From NCBI GenBank assembly GCA_965276675.1, contig OZ255624.1, forward strand, positions 3,162,001 through 3,226,000: 64,000 nt of DNA. The letters run 5' to 3'. Position numbers and translations under genes: made by a program. Of the stretch, positions 10,319 through 20,800 are shown in pieces. Each line of letters starts with the position of its first letter. The stretch's first letter is position 1. This DNA comes from G965276675 sp965276675. GTDB taxonomy: Bacteria > Acidobacteriota > Terriglobia > Terriglobales > Acidobacteriaceae. Below the pieces are notes generated by a model. It did not search any database. It saw nothing but the letters and a program-made list of their open reading frames with translations, and was not told the DNA's origin.

Positions 10319-13300
10319 CTATCTCCTCACGCCGTTCTTGCTTGCACCATTTTTGGACGTCACGCTTAACCCACCTTTGCCGTTGGTGTGGATCTGCACC
10401 AGCTCCGGCGGCTCGCCGGGCAGACGATAGTCGCTACGCTTCCACTTGCGCTCCACTTCGACTCCCGGTTGTGGCGTCGGGTGTCCCGAGTACCGGAAGT
10501 TGATTGGCATCAATGGGTTGGTTCCCTTGAACGGCAATACCTCGATATGCACAGCCGTCTCCTTATATGCAGGCGTATGTACCTGGCGGTCCACATTGCT
10601 CCCAGTCAGCACATTCACTGGTCCTTCGGAGGAGGTCAACGGCAGGTACACCTGCATCCCCTTGACCCGCTCCGTCACCAGCGCTTTGACCTTGAGTGTA
10701 CCCACGCGCGAGGTCACCTGCAGCCATGTTCCTGATTGGATACCGCGCTCTGCCGCCAGGTCTGGCGAGACCTCGATCCAGCGCTCCGGCGTCTCCTCAT
10801 TAATACCCTTCACGCGATAGGTCATATTGCCCTCGTGGAAGTGCTCCATCAGCCGGCCATTGTTCAAGTGGATATCAAACTCGGCGTCCGGCTGTTCGCA
10901 AGGCTCCCACCACTCCAGCGGAAAGAGCTGTGCTTTGCCGCCAGGCAGGTGGAAGTTCTCTGTGTAGAGCAGCGGCGTATCGGTGCCGTCGATAGCCACA
11001 GGCCACTGCAGCGTCTTATACCCGGCCAGACGGTCGTAGGTCACGCCAGCAAACATCGGAGAAAGCGACGCCGCCTCGTGCATGATGTCGCCCGGGTGCT
11101 TGTAGTTCCAGTTCGCACCCATCTTGTTCGCCAACTCCATCGTGATGCGCCAGTCAGCCTTGCTCTCCCCGAGCGGTTCGAAGACCTGGTAGAGCCGCTG
11201 AATGCGCCGTTCCGTGCTGGTGATGGTGCCATCCTTTTCCAAACTTGGCGCCGCAGGAAAGACAACATCGGCGTAGCGGCAGGTCTCGGTGAAGAAGATC
11301 TCCTGCACCACAAAGAAGTCGAGCTGCGAGAACGCTTTCCCTACCCGGTTTGCATCTGAATCGGCGCTGATCATATCCTCGCCGGCCAGGTAGATGGCCT
11401 TCAGCTTGCCTTCCAGGATCGAATCCACCATCTCGTGGTTGTCCAGTCCCTTCTCGGGCGAGATGGTCACGCCCCAGGCCTTCTCGTACCGTCCGCGGTC
11501 CTCATCGTCCGCCACCTTGTCATAGCCGACCAGGTACTGCGGCATGGCTCCGAAGTCGCTGGTCCCCTGCACGTTGCTATGTCCGCGCAGCGGATACGCC
11601 CCGGTCCCCGGACGCATGTAGTTGCCGGAGACCAGCAGAAGGTTCGAGATAGCCGTCGAATTGTCCGAACCGCTACAGTGTTGCGTAATGCCCATCGCCC
11701 ACAGAATGCAGGTCGCCTTCGATTTTGCAATCTCATGCGCAACGGTCTCGAGCGTCTCGATCGGCACGCCACAACGTTCGGAGGCGAACTCCATAGTGAA
11801 TGGCTCGAGGCTTTTGCGATATTCGTCCAGGCCGTTTACCCAGGTGTTGAGGAACTCCTGCTTCGCCAGCCCGTTGTCCAGCAAGTACCTGGTGATTGCC
11901 GAGAGCCAGATCATGTCGGTGCTCGGCGCGGGCCGAAAAAAGAGGTCTGCGCGCTGCGCCATCTCGTGCTCGCGAATGTCTGCCACGATGAGCCGCTGTC
12001 CACGCAGCTTGTGCGCCCGCTTGATGCGCGTCGCCAGCACTGGATGCGCTTCGGAGGTATTGCTGCCGACAATGATGACCAGCTCGGCCATCTCCATGTC
12101 GGCGATCGATCCGGAGTCGCCGCCATAGCCGACCGTGCGAAAGAGCCCCTGCGTCGCGGGGGACTGGCAGTAGCGCGAGCAGTTGTCGGTGTTATTGGTG
12201 CCGATCACCGCACGCGCAAACTTCTGCATCATGAAGGTGTCTTCGTTGGTGCATTTGGATGACGCGATCACGCCAATCGCATCCGGTCCGTGAGCCGACT
12301 TGATCTCCGAAAGCCTGCGCGCGACCAATCCCAATGCCTCATCCCAGCTAGCCTCGCGAAAGTCATCGCCCTCGCGGATCAGCGGCTTCTGCAGCCGGTC
12401 CGGATGGTTCACGTAGTCCCAGCCGAACTTGCCTTTCACGCAGGTCGAAATGCCATTGGCCGGGCCCTCGGCTGGTTCCACCTTGAGGATGTGCCGGTCT
12501 TTGGTCCAGATGTCGAACGAGCATCCGACACCGCAGTAGTTACAAACCGTCTTTGTCTTCTTAATGCGATTCGCCAGGCGCATCGACGCTTCTGTCTCAG
12601 ACACCTGCAGGATCGGGCCATAGCCCATCTCCGGCTCGATCTCTTTGATCACATCGATCATTTTGTCGAGCGACTTCTTCGGCCACATGGTGAAGTAGCC
12701 CGCCTCGCCGATCATCGACTTCTCCATCAGCGCATTACACGGGCATACGGTGATGCAATGCCCGCAGCTCACGCAACTGGAGCCACCAATGGTATGGCCG
12801 CCATCCCACAGCACGCGCGGAAACTGCGCCTCCCAATCGATCGAGAGCGTCTCATTCACCTGCACCGTCTGGCAGGCCTCGACGCAACGGCCGCACAGAA
12901 TGCACTGGTCCGGGTCGTAGCGATAAAACGGATTGGTAAAGTCGCACTCGTATGGCTTCGGCTTATAAGGATGCGCCTGGTGCTCAACCTTCAGGAACGC
13001 GGTCGTGTTGTGGACCTCGCAGTTCCCGTTGTTGTTGTCGCACACCGTGCAATACAGCATGTGATTGCCCAGAATGCGGTCGAACGCCTCTTTCTGCGCG
13101 TCCTGCGCCCGCTTGGATTCAGTCGCAATCACCTGCCCTGCAGCGGCCCTGGTCGCGCAAGCCCTCACAAGCTGGCCATCTACCTCGATCATGCAGGTAT
13201 CGCAGGTTTGGATCGGGCCCATCTGCGAGTGATAACAGACGTGGGGAATGTCATGCGCCTCGCGCACGATCGAGTCCACCAGCCACTCGCCCGACTCTGC

Positions 13301-13417
13301 GCTGACCGGTTTTCCGTCTACAGTTATCTCCACCGGATGAACGCCGAGGGGACGCGGAGTCTGAATGTATTGATAGCCGTCTACTACAAGCTTCTGCGAA
13401 TCGTGAGGGATTTCCAT
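10319..13417 (-). CDS. Formate dehydrogenase alpha subunit with N-terminal NuoG-like Fe-S domains
   Basis: 1032 residues from ATG 13417. Order of domains: a 2Fe-2S ferredoxin-like domain with CYHSQMGPIQTCDTC, a His/Cys cluster domain (CTVCDNNNGNC), two 4Fe-4S motifs (CILCGRCVEAC and CVSCGHCITVC), then the molybdopterin oxidoreductase domain opening with CNYCGVGCSF. The likely metal ligand is Cys in RYCQSPAT, so this is a cysteine, not selenocysteine, enzyme. It has no TAT signal, so it is cytosolic and would oxidise formate to CO2. Electron acceptor unknown; no NuoEF-like beta subunit is nearby. A longer start adds 24 unlikely residues. Operon with the DUF1641 gene. Confidence 0.92.
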   Translation of the reverse strand: MEIPHDSQKLVVDGYQYIQTPRPLGVHPVEITVDGKPVSAESGEWLVDSIVREAHDIPHVCYHSQMGPIQTCDTCMIEVDGQLVRACATRAAAGQVIATESKRAQDAQKEAFDRILGNHMLYCTVCDNNNGNCEVHNTTAFLKVEHQAHPYKPKPYECDFTNPFYRYDPDQCILCGRCVEACQTVQVNETLSIDWEAQFPRVLWDGGHTIGGSSCVSCGHCITVCPCNALMEKSMIGEAGYFTMWPKKSLDKMIDVIKEIEPEMGYGPILQVSETEASMRLANRIKKTKTVCNYCGVGCSFDIWTKDRHILKVEPAEGPANGISTCVKGKFGWDYVNHPDRLQKPLIREGDDFREASWDEALGLVARRLSEIKSAHGPDAIGVIASSKCTNEDTFMMQKFARAVIGTNNTDNCSRYCQSPATQGLFRTVGYGGDSGSIADMEMAELVIIVGSNTSEAHPVLATRIKRAHKLRGQRLIVADIREHEMAQRADLFFRPAPSTDMIWLSAITRYLLDNGLAKQEFLNTWVNGLDEYRKSLEPFTMEFASERCGVPIETLETVAHEIAKSKATCILWAMGITQHCSGSDNSTAISNLLLVSGNYMRPGTGAYPLRGHSNVQGTSDFGAMPQYLVGYDKVADDEDRGRYEKAWGVTISPEKGLDNHEMVDSILEGKLKAIYLAGEDMISADSDANRVGKAFSQLDFFVVQEIFFTETCRYADVVFPAAPSLEKDGTITSTERRIQRLYQVFEPLGESKADWRITMELANKMGANWNYKHPGDIMHEAASLSPMFAGVTYDRLAGYKTLQWPVAIDGTDTPLLYTENFHLPGGKAQLFPLEWWEPCEQPDAEFDIHLNNGRLMEHFHEGNMTYRVKGINEETPERWIEVSPDLAAERGIQSGTWLQVTSRVGTLKVKALVTERVKGMQVYLPLTSSEGPVNVLTGSNVDRQVHTPAYKETAVHIEVLPFKGTNPLMPINFRYSGHPTPQPGVEVERKWKRSDYRLPGEPPELVQIHTNGKGGLSVTSKNGASKNGVRR

Positions 13418-13639
13418 AACTGCTTCTGTTGGATGCAACGAGCAACATCTGTGTAGACATCCTTCGGTAGCTCTTCGACGTTTCTGCAATCCCGATCAAA
13501 ATCGAATTGAGGCGCAAGTGAGTGGGAGGCCCAACGTCAGCAGATAACCGCAAGGAACTGTCCGCCATTGAAAAGAATCATCGATCCCCGACCGAAGCTA
13601 TCGCCGTTTCACATCACACATACTGGAGGAATTTAAGCG

Positions 13640-14626
13640 ATGGAGTATGTGAACCTGGGCGCGACCGGCGCCAAAGTCTCACGCATCTGCCTCGGCACCA
13701 TGACCTACGGCGCTAAGAGCTGGCGGGAGTGGGTATTGGAGGAAGACGAGGCCAAGCCGTTCTACCGGGCCGCTATCGAGCACGGCATCAACTTCTTCGA
13801 CACTGCCGATGTGTACTCACTCGGCGCGAGCGAAGAGATCACCGGCCGCGCCCTCAAGGAGTTCGGCCCATCGCGCGACAAGCTCGTCATCGCCACCAAA
13901 GTCTTCAACAAAATGAGCGACGACCCGAACGATGCCGGCCTCTCGCGCAAGCACATCCTGCACTCGATCGACGAAAGCCTTCGTCGCCTCGGCACCGACT
14001 ACGTCGACCTTTACCAGATTCATCGCTTCGACCCGCACACGCCCATCGAGGAGACGCTCGAGGCCCTCGAGCAGGTCGTCCGCTCCGGCAAGGCGCTCTA
14101 CATCGGGGCATCGTCCATGTACGCCTGGCAATTTCTCAAGATGCTGGAGTTCTCGCAGCGCAATGGTCTCGCCCGCTTCGTTACCATGCAGAACCACTAC
14201 AACCTCGTCTATCGCGAAGAAGAGCGCGAGATGATTCCGCTCTGCCTCTCGGAGCGGATCGGCCTCATTCCCTGGAGTCCGCTCGCTCGCGGCTTCGTCA
14301 CCGGCAATCGCAAGCGCGGGGACAAGGCCGGCGAGACTGTCCGCGCCAAAACCGACGATTTCGCACAAGGGCTCTACTATAAGGACTCCGACTTCACTCT
14401 CGTCGACCGCATCACCGAGATCGCGAAGAAGCGCGGCGTCAGCAACGCGCAGATCGCACTAGCCTGGGTGCTCTCACGTCCTGGTGTGACAGCTCCCATC
14501 ATCGGAGCAAGCAAGCTGCCGCATCTGGAAGACGCCGTCAAGGGACTCGATCTGAAGCTGGACGCGAACGAGATCAAGGCGCTCGAGGAGCCCTACGAAC
14601 CTCACCCCGTACTCGGCTTCAGCTAG
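13640..14626 (+). CDS. Aldo/keto reductase
   Basis: 328 residues, standard length for the family. NADPH-dependent reductase of aldehydes and ketones. The catalytic tetrad is visible: Asp in FFDTADVYSLG with its Tyr, Lys in LVIATKVF, and His in DLYQIHRFDP. The C-terminal cofactor region PIIGASKLPHLEDAV is present. ATG 13640 is preceded by GGAGG at about 9 bp. It stands alone, 220 bp from the divergent formate dehydrogenase gene. Substrate not predictable. Confidence 0.93.
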   Translation: MEYVNLGATGAKVSRICLGTMTYGAKSWREWVLEEDEAKPFYRAAIEHGINFFDTADVYSLGASEEITGRALKEFGPSRDKLVIATKVFNKMSDDPNDAGLSRKHILHSIDESLRRLGTDYVDLYQIHRFDPHTPIEETLEALEQVVRSGKALYIGASSMYAWQFLKMLEFSQRNGLARFVTMQNHYNLVYREEEREMIPLCLSERIGLIPWSPLARGFVTGNRKRGDKAGETVRAKTDDFAQGLYYKDSDFTLVDRITEIAKKRGVSNAQIALAWVLSRPGVTAPIIGASKLPHLEDAVKGLDLKLDANEIKALEEPYEPHPVLGFS

Positions 14627-14641
14627 TAGAAGGCGTCGTTG

Positions 14642-14721
14642 CACCGCCAAGTACGCCAAATATGCAAGGAAGCTCTGTAACCTCTCAGATTTGCGTGCTT
14701 AGACTAGCGCACCTGGCGGTG
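14642..14721. repeat. Imperfect 80-bp inverted repeat between convergent genes
   Basis: CACCGCCA at 14642-14649 faces TGGCGGTG at 14714-14721. The outer 15 bases of each arm pair at 13 of 15 positions, the two exceptions becoming G-U pairs in RNA. TGCAA/TTGCG bases continue the complementarity inward. It lies between the convergent aldo/keto reductase and quinone oxidoreductase genes. It could be a dispersed palindromic repeat or a bidirectional termination structure. Confidence 0.5.
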
Positions 14722-14737
14722 GAGTTCTTCACAGCAA

Positions 14738-15643
14738 CTACGGCAGCAGCAGCACCTTTCCGTTAGCGCCCTTCTCGGCCCTCTGCTGCGCCTCGCGCAC
14801 CTGTGACAGCGGGTAGCGCTCGGTGATCGGAATCATCAGCTCTCCGCGCTGCACTGCTTCCGCCAGCTGCCGCAATTGCGCCGCATCCGGCTTGGCTTGG
14901 ATCGCATTCACCTGAATGTCCTTACCCTCGGCAGCCTGCGGTTTACCCAGAACCGATCCCAAGTTTCCACCATTGCGTAAGTGCGGAATCAGCTTCCCAA
15001 TCACCTCGTGATCGACCGTGTCCGCAATGGCATCCACTTGGCCCAACGTCGCGATCTCGTGATCACTGTCGATAGCGATCGTCCGCTCCACGCCCAGCTT
15101 CTCGGCCTCCGGCTTCTGCTTCTCGCGCACACCGGCAATCACCTTTGCGCCATGCTGCTTGGCCACAAACACGGCGGTGCGTCCCACGCTGCCCACAGCG
15201 CCCGTCACCAGCACGACATCGTCGGGCTTCGGCTTCGCGCCCAGCTCCATCAGCTGCGCTCCCGTTAGCAGCACCAACGGCAACGCGGCCGCATTCTCCG
15301 TCTTCATTCCCTCGGGAATTATGGCCAGCTCCTCGGTCTTCGCTACCAAAAACTGTGCATAGGCATGGTTCACCAGCCCCATCACCCGGTCGCCCACCTT
15401 CAGTTTGGTCACACCCTCACCCACTTCCGCAATCTCGCCAGCCACATCGCGGCCCAGAATCGCCGGAAGATCGAGCGGCATCCGCTCCTTCACAGCGCCC
15501 TGGCGAATCTTCCAGTCCACCGGATTGACGCTCGTCGCCACCACCTTCACCAGCACCTCGCCAGCTCCCGGCTTTGGCTTCTCGGCATCCCCGTACTCCA
15601 ACTGGTCCACATCGCCATACCCCTTCAGCAACACTGCCTTCAT
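14738..15643 (-). CDS. NADP-dependent quinone oxidoreductase (MDR superfamily, zinc-independent)
   Basis: 301 residues. The N-terminal GroES-like domain (MKAVLLKGYGDVDQLEY, VNPVDWKIRQG, ILGRDVAGEIAEVG) is followed by a Rossmann domain with VTGAVGSVGRTAV. The structural zinc cysteines of alcohol dehydrogenases are absent, which places it with the quinone oxidoreductases. It would reduce quinones or enones with NADPH. Separated from the upstream operon by a terminator-like hairpin at 15702-15738, so probably transcribed on its own. Confidence 0.9.
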   Translation of the reverse strand: MKAVLLKGYGDVDQLEYGDAEKPKPGAGEVLVKVVATSVNPVDWKIRQGAVKERMPLDLPAILGRDVAGEIAEVGEGVTKLKVGDRVMGLVNHAYAQFLVAKTEELAIIPEGMKTENAAALPLVLLTGAQLMELGAKPKPDDVVLVTGAVGSVGRTAVFVAKQHGAKVIAGVREKQKPEAEKLGVERTIAIDSDHEIATLGQVDAIADTVDHEVIGKLIPHLRNGGNLGSVLGKPQAAEGKDIQVNAIQAKPDAAQLRQLAEAVQRGELMIPITERYPLSQVREAQQRAEKGANGKVLLLP

Positions 15644-15701
15644 CGCCTCACCTCAGTCCAAAGTTGATTCCTCTCTCTTGGATGGCAGGAGGCGGCATGC
15701 C

Positions 15702-15738
15702 ATAAACAAAGAGGGCGAACTCTTTCGAGCCCGCCCTC
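15702..15738 (-). terminator. Intrinsic terminator of the glgE operon
   Basis: On the minus strand GAGGGCG (15738-15732) pairs perfectly with CGCCCTC (15717-15711), with extra inner pairing around a 14-base loop, followed by a T-rich tail TTTGTTT. It lies 30 bp after the stop of the membrane protein gene ending at 15768 and before the next minus-strand gene. Confidence 0.7.
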
Positions 15739-15767
15739 GCTCATCCCTATTCTCTACTTCCTATCTG

Positions 15768-16478
15768 TTAAAAATGCCGCAAACGCTCCTCGGCCACCGG
15801 GTCGACCGGCGCCGCTCCCCGTGCGGTCTCGCGCTCCAGCGAACGGCTCACCAAATCGCGCGACCCCAGCCCGACCGAAAGCGCCAGCGTCAACACGATG
15901 CCGCCAAACAAAATCCCAAACGCCAGGTCGACGATCTCTTCCCCGATGCGCAGGTGGTCCAGCGCCATCGCCGCCGTCAGCACCAGCACCAGCCACTTCA
16001 CTCCGAGGCTGAGCAGCCGGGCATATTGCAGGTTCATGTTGACGCCGCCGATGAGCACACCGCGCGCCAGAAACCGCGCCACGATGTTGCCCACGATCAG
16101 GATCACGATCGCACCCACGATCTTCGGCAGGTATGACAGGATTCCCACCGCGATCAGCGTGTTAGACGAGGCACCAAACGCCTCCACACCGACCGCGATC
16201 CCAATCACTACGAAGATCCAGAAGACCAGCCCAGCCAGCAGACTGGTCGGCGTCTGATGCGGCGACCACTCCGCGATCGCCTCGCTCCCCTTGCCCAGCC
16301 GCTCGTCAAAGCGAATGGCCCGCAGGCACTTGCGCAGCAGCCAGGCGAAGAACCACCCCACCAGTAAAAAGATCACCACAGCCACGATGAAAACGAAGAC
16401 CCCTGGCAGCAAAGCCGCGAGCCTGCTCGTCACGCGCGCCATCGAGTCGCCCAGCGTGTCGATTACCTGATTCCACAT
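15768..16478 (-). CDS. Membrane protein with conserved TM-helix repeats (MscS-related TM family)
   Basis: 236 residues with about five membrane helices: residues ~23-45, 82-101, 112-138, 157-175 and 186-208. The pattern of a Gly-rich helix after a charged segment (ILIVGNIVARFLARGVL) repeats, as in the 'conserved TM helix' family related to small-conductance mechanosensitive channels. The beta domain of a full MscS is missing, so channel function is not assured. It is the last gene of the glgE operon (20 bp after the preceding gene), which could link it to osmotic or compatible-solute physiology; that link is inference. Confidence 0.75.
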   Translation of the reverse strand: MWNQVIDTLGDSMARVTSRLAALLPGVFVFIVAVVIFLLVGWFFAWLLRKCLRAIRFDERLGKGSEAIAEWSPHQTPTSLLAGLVFWIFVVIGIAVGVEAFGASSNTLIAVGILSYLPKIVGAIVILIVGNIVARFLARGVLIGGVNMNLQYARLLSLGVKWLVLVLTAAMALDHLRIGEEIVDLAFGILFGGIVLTLALSVGLGSRDLVSRSLERETARGAAPVDPVAEERLRHF

Positions 16479-16498
16479 ATCAATCCTCCTCGGCGCAG

Positions 16499-17776
16499 CT
16501 AGGGATTAAAGCGGTCCGGCCAACGCCACCGCTGTACCAGATACGGCTTGGCCTCTTCAAAGGCGCGCGCCAGCCGCTCACGCCGTAGCTCGACCTCATT
16601 GTCGGAGGCTAGTCTCACCTCGCCCACATACGATGCCACCCAGCCCAGATACAGCGGCGTCAGTGCTCCGAGCAAGTGGTTGCGGCCCAGCGTGCGCAGC
16701 CGGTGCGCCAGCGCGAAGTCATACACGATGCGCGCCCACAGCGCGTCCGACATCTTGAAGGCATCCGGCGTCTGACGGCTCAGGTGCTTCAGCTCCAGCA
16801 GAGTCACTGGCGGCAGCACCAGCCCCCACACATCCTGCAGATTCCGGTAGCCCAGCAGAAAGGCGTCGATCATCGGCCTGGCATCCATGGCTGGTCCGTC
16901 CGCCGGCACCTCGACCGCGGGCCCGGCGATGACGGTCTCGGTTGACCCGCGTACCCGCTGCCACGGCGCCGCATGCCGTTCCATTTCGGCAAAGAGCGGC
17001 CCCACTACCTGCGCCAGCACCGCGCTCAACTCCACGCCCTCCGACGAGAAGACATGGTGCACATCCAAATGCACCTGGCATAGCTTGCGATCGCGGACTG
17101 CCGCCTCGGTCGCCGGCCAGAGCAGCATCTGTCCGGCAGCATCCCGCCTGCTCACCGGCTCATGCATAAAAGGCAGCAGATCCGCTGAAACAGCGAAATC
17201 CTGTGCCAGCGGAAATCGCACACGCTTGCCATAGAGCGCCTGCGTTAAGGGAGCCAGGATCGCCAGGTTCAGCAGCCCCTCATACCGGTCAACCGGATAG
17301 AGCGGCATCACCAGGTCGCACTCACGATTCAGCACCGGCGCGGCTAACGTCCCCAGCGCATCCGTGCGAAGTGCAGCCAGATCCGGATTCAGCACCACAC
17401 ACGCGCTCGCCCGCAATGTCTGGGCCAGCCGGAAGATCGCTTCATAGGCCGTCGTCTGTCCCAGCCATGGCAGCTTTGCGTTGATTGCGCCTTGCAGGTC
17501 GTACGGCAACAGCCGGATGGCAGGATGGTTTACCTCGAGTCCATTCTCCATGCCCGTTTGCATACCTGGATACGATGGATAGGCGATCGCGATCGAAGCC
17601 GCTTCCTCCGCCGCACCTCCAGCATCGACGATGCGGGAGACGGCCTGCAATGCAGTCGTCTTCAGGCGATCGAAGTCCACCGGCCCGGAGATGCCGATCA
17701 AGGTCTGCGCCGACGCGTGACCGTCGCCTATCTCCTGCCCGCTTCTCGTCTGCTCCTCTGCTTCTACCTTCGCCAT
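16499..17776 (-). CDS. Glycosyltransferase-like protein in the glgE operon
   Basis: 425 residues from ATG 17776, which has GGAAAG upstream; another ATG six codons earlier has weaker support. Segments such as CVVLNPDLAAL, CDLVMPLYPVDRYEGLLNLAILAPLTQALYG (in parts) and RFPLAQDFAVSADL resemble the GT-A enzymes that make mannosyl- or glucosylglycerate, where a D-V-x-P-x-Y segment precedes a basic residue and PL-x-AL-x-G. A clean DXD motif is not obvious. It lies 55 bp after the TreS-maltokinase gene, so a role in compatible solute or glucan synthesis is plausible. Function is inferred. Confidence 0.55.
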   Translation of the reverse strand: MAKVEAEEQTRSGQEIGDGHASAQTLIGISGPVDFDRLKTTALQAVSRIVDAGGAAEEAASIAIAYPSYPGMQTGMENGLEVNHPAIRLLPYDLQGAINAKLPWLGQTTAYEAIFRLAQTLRASACVVLNPDLAALRTDALGTLAAPVLNRECDLVMPLYPVDRYEGLLNLAILAPLTQALYGKRVRFPLAQDFAVSADLLPFMHEPVSRRDAAGQMLLWPATEAAVRDRKLCQVHLDVHHVFSSEGVELSAVLAQVVGPLFAEMERHAAPWQRVRGSTETVIAGPAVEVPADGPAMDARPMIDAFLLGYRNLQDVWGLVLPPVTLLELKHLSRQTPDAFKMSDALWARIVYDFALAHRLRTLGRNHLLGALTPLYLGWVASYVGEVRLASDNEVELRRERLARAFEEAKPYLVQRWRWPDRFNP

Positions 17777-17831
17777 AGTTCTTTCCGGCCGCATCCCCAG
17801 AAGACTCTTTCCCAGGTGCTGCGACCCTCGC

Positions 17832-20800
17832 TTACAGCGCCAACGCCAGAATGCCAGCCAACGGAATTCTTACCCACGCTGGCCTGTTGTTCAATTCATA
17901 CACCAGTTCATAGAGAGCCTTATCCAGAACATACGCTTCGAGCAGCTGCTCAAAAGCGCGCGGCTCTGTCGGGACCACGTCGGGAACCAACCCACTCTCC
18001 GCGGTCGTTTGCCGGTATCCCCCGAGAAATGCGCCACATACCGACTGTTCCCACAACCGGGCCCAGGGCTCCAGCCGGTCGTAGTCGTTGGGATGCCGCG
18101 TAGTGTACTTCGTCAGACCAGAGAATGCCGCATAGCTGAACGACCGCAGCATGCCCGCCACATCCTTCATCGGTGACTGCTTGCTTCGCCGTTCGGCGAG
18201 CGACCGCGCCGGCTCGCCCTCGAAATCCAGAATGACGAAGTCGCCCTTGGACCGGAGCACCTGCCCCAGGTGATAGTCCCCGTGTACGCGCGTGCGCAGT
18301 CCGCCGATCTCCTCTGCCCCTGCCAACGCCACACTGCCCGACGCAAAGCGATCCCCGGCAAAGTAACCCTCCGCGAAATGATCCAGGATCGCCCGACGCC
18401 GGCTCAGCACCAGGCCCGTCAATTCCACCACACTGTCGGGTAACTTCGAAAGATTTGCCTTCAATGCGTCAAATGCCACGCTCGCCTGCGCTAGTAGGGT
18501 CTCCTGCAAGGCGCGGATGTCGGAGGACAGCAGCGGTTCGGGCGCAAACGCAGCGTTGTCTGTCGGCGAAGCCAACGCCAGGTGCATCTCTCCGGTTCGT
18601 CTGCCCAGCAGCGCTGCCGCATCCAGATACGAACCCACTGTCTCCTGAGCCAGTTCGCTCGGCGGCGTCTCGCTGAGCGTAAGAAACGACGTATGGTCAG
18701 GCGGATTCCACTGCGCCGTCATCGTCCGCACGGCAACATCCTCGAAGTAGCGGTCCAGGTTCTCCAGCGTCCACTCCCAGCCATCGCCCTCGTTCGGCAC
18801 CAGCCCCTGCAGCATCGCCAGCGTGGAGGTGAACTCCTCTTCCCCGGCATGCCCCTCCGGGACGAACTCGATCGCGCCCGCGAATGGAGCGATGTTCCGG
18901 AAGCCCGTCTCCTCGGTCAGGTATCTGCCGATCTCCGTATCTGGATTCGGTCCCACCTGCTGGCGCCGGAAGAGCTTCATGATCAGCTTGCCGCCAAACA
19001 GAATCGAGGTATTGCTCTGTTCGGCCGAGCCCCGCTTCGGCTCCAGCACTCCACCATCCTCTCCCAGCAACTCGCCGAAGTGGGAGCTGGGCAGGCCGCG
19101 TACCGTTCCGTTCTGCGTCTTGATCTCACGCCCTTCTGCGATGGTCGCCAGCAGCGTCCGGCCCGTCTCGTCATTGAAGATCGCGTCGTGCAGGAAGCCG
19201 TCGCCCTCGGGGGTGCTCACTTTGGTCAGCACAGCATGCCCGTGATTCGCGCAGATGGCATCCGCCGCCTCTCCGACCGAGATACTGAGCGGAATCAGGT
19301 AAGTATCCGGACTACCCGTGGCGTATTTGATCTCGACAAACAGCAAAGCCGTTTCGGCCCGCAAAGCCGTTTCGGCCCGCAATGCTGTATCGGCCAGCAG
19401 CGCTGGGTCGCCGCTTCCAAACGGCGTCCAGTCGGCAATCGTCGTTCCCGTAATCTGGCGCGACTTGCCGCCAAACCAGCGCTGCTTGGGCAGAAACGCC
19501 GGCAACAACTGCTGCTCCAGCTCCTGCCGCCCGTCGCCGTGCAGCACGTTTTGCCAGTCGTGTGTGCTGGTCAGGTGCAGCGCCTTCTCTGCCTCCTGCG
19601 CATGCAGGAGCTCATGCACCTTCTCCGGCGCGCCCTGCAGCTCCAGCCACAGAAATCCGTACTGCCCTACCGTCAGCGCATACGGTGTCTTGTCGATCCC
19701 CGGAAACTCCACGTACCCCAGCATCTCAACCGGCATCATACCGGCGTACTCGGCCAGATCCAGCTGCACCGGTTGCGCGAAGCGCGACAGATTCGCAACA
19801 CACAGAATGGTCTCATTCTCCGACTCGCGGATATACGCCAGCACCTTGCGATTCTTCGGATTGAGAAACTTGAGCGAGCCCCGCCCGAAGACCTGGAAGA
19901 GCTTGCGCAGCGCAATCATGTTGCGCATCCAGCTCAGCAGCGACGACGGATCGCTCTGCTGCGCCTCTACGTTGATCGCCTCGTAGCCCCACACTGGGTC
20001 CATCACAACCGGGCTGTAAAGCCGTGCCGGCACCGCGCGCGAAAAGCCTGCATTGCGGTCCGCACTCCACTGCATCGGTGTGCGCACACCATTGCGGTCA
20101 CCCAGATAGATGTTGTCGCCCATCCCGATCTCGTCGCCGTAGTAGAGGATCGGCGTGCCGGGAAAAGAAAACAGAATGCTAGTCAGCATTTCGATGCGAC
20201 GGCGATTGTTGTCCACCAGCGGCGCCAGGCGGCGGCGAATTCCGATATTGATCCGCATCCGCGGATCGGCGCTATATGCCAGGTACATGTAGTCGCGCTC
20301 GTCGTCGGAGACCATCTCGAGCGTTAGCTCGTCGTGGTTGCGCAGGAAGAGCCCCCACTGGCAATTGCCAGGGATGTCCGGCGTCTGCGCCATGATGTCC
20401 GTGATGGGCAGCCGGTCCTCTTGCCGCAGCGCCATGTACAGCCGCGGCATCAGCGGAAAGTGAAAGGCCATGTGGCACTCATCACCATCGCCGAAATACG
20501 GCCGCACATCCGTCGGCCATTGATTGGCCTCGGCCAGAATGACTCGGTTCGTATACTCAGCGTCGATCGCTGCGCGTACCTTCTTCATCACATCGTGCGT
20601 CTCGGGCAGGTTCTCGCAATTGGTGCCCTCTCGCTCCACCAGGTAGGGAATGGCGTCCATGCGCAGCCCGTCCGCCCCCATATCCAGCCAGAAGCGCATC
20701 ACGTCCAGCACCTCTTCGAGCACCACTGGATTGTCATAGTTTAGATCCGGCTGGTGTGAGAAAAAGCGATGCCAGTAATACTGCCCCGCCTCCGGATCCC

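Noticed and set aside
12290..13456. A 388-codon plus-strand open frame
   Set aside because: Opposite the formate dehydrogenase gene, whose Fe-S motifs are unmistakable.
18582..20327. A 581-codon open frame on the plus strand
   Set aside because: It is the reverse-strand shadow of the TreS-maltokinase gene; Arg/His/Gln-rich composition and no domain.
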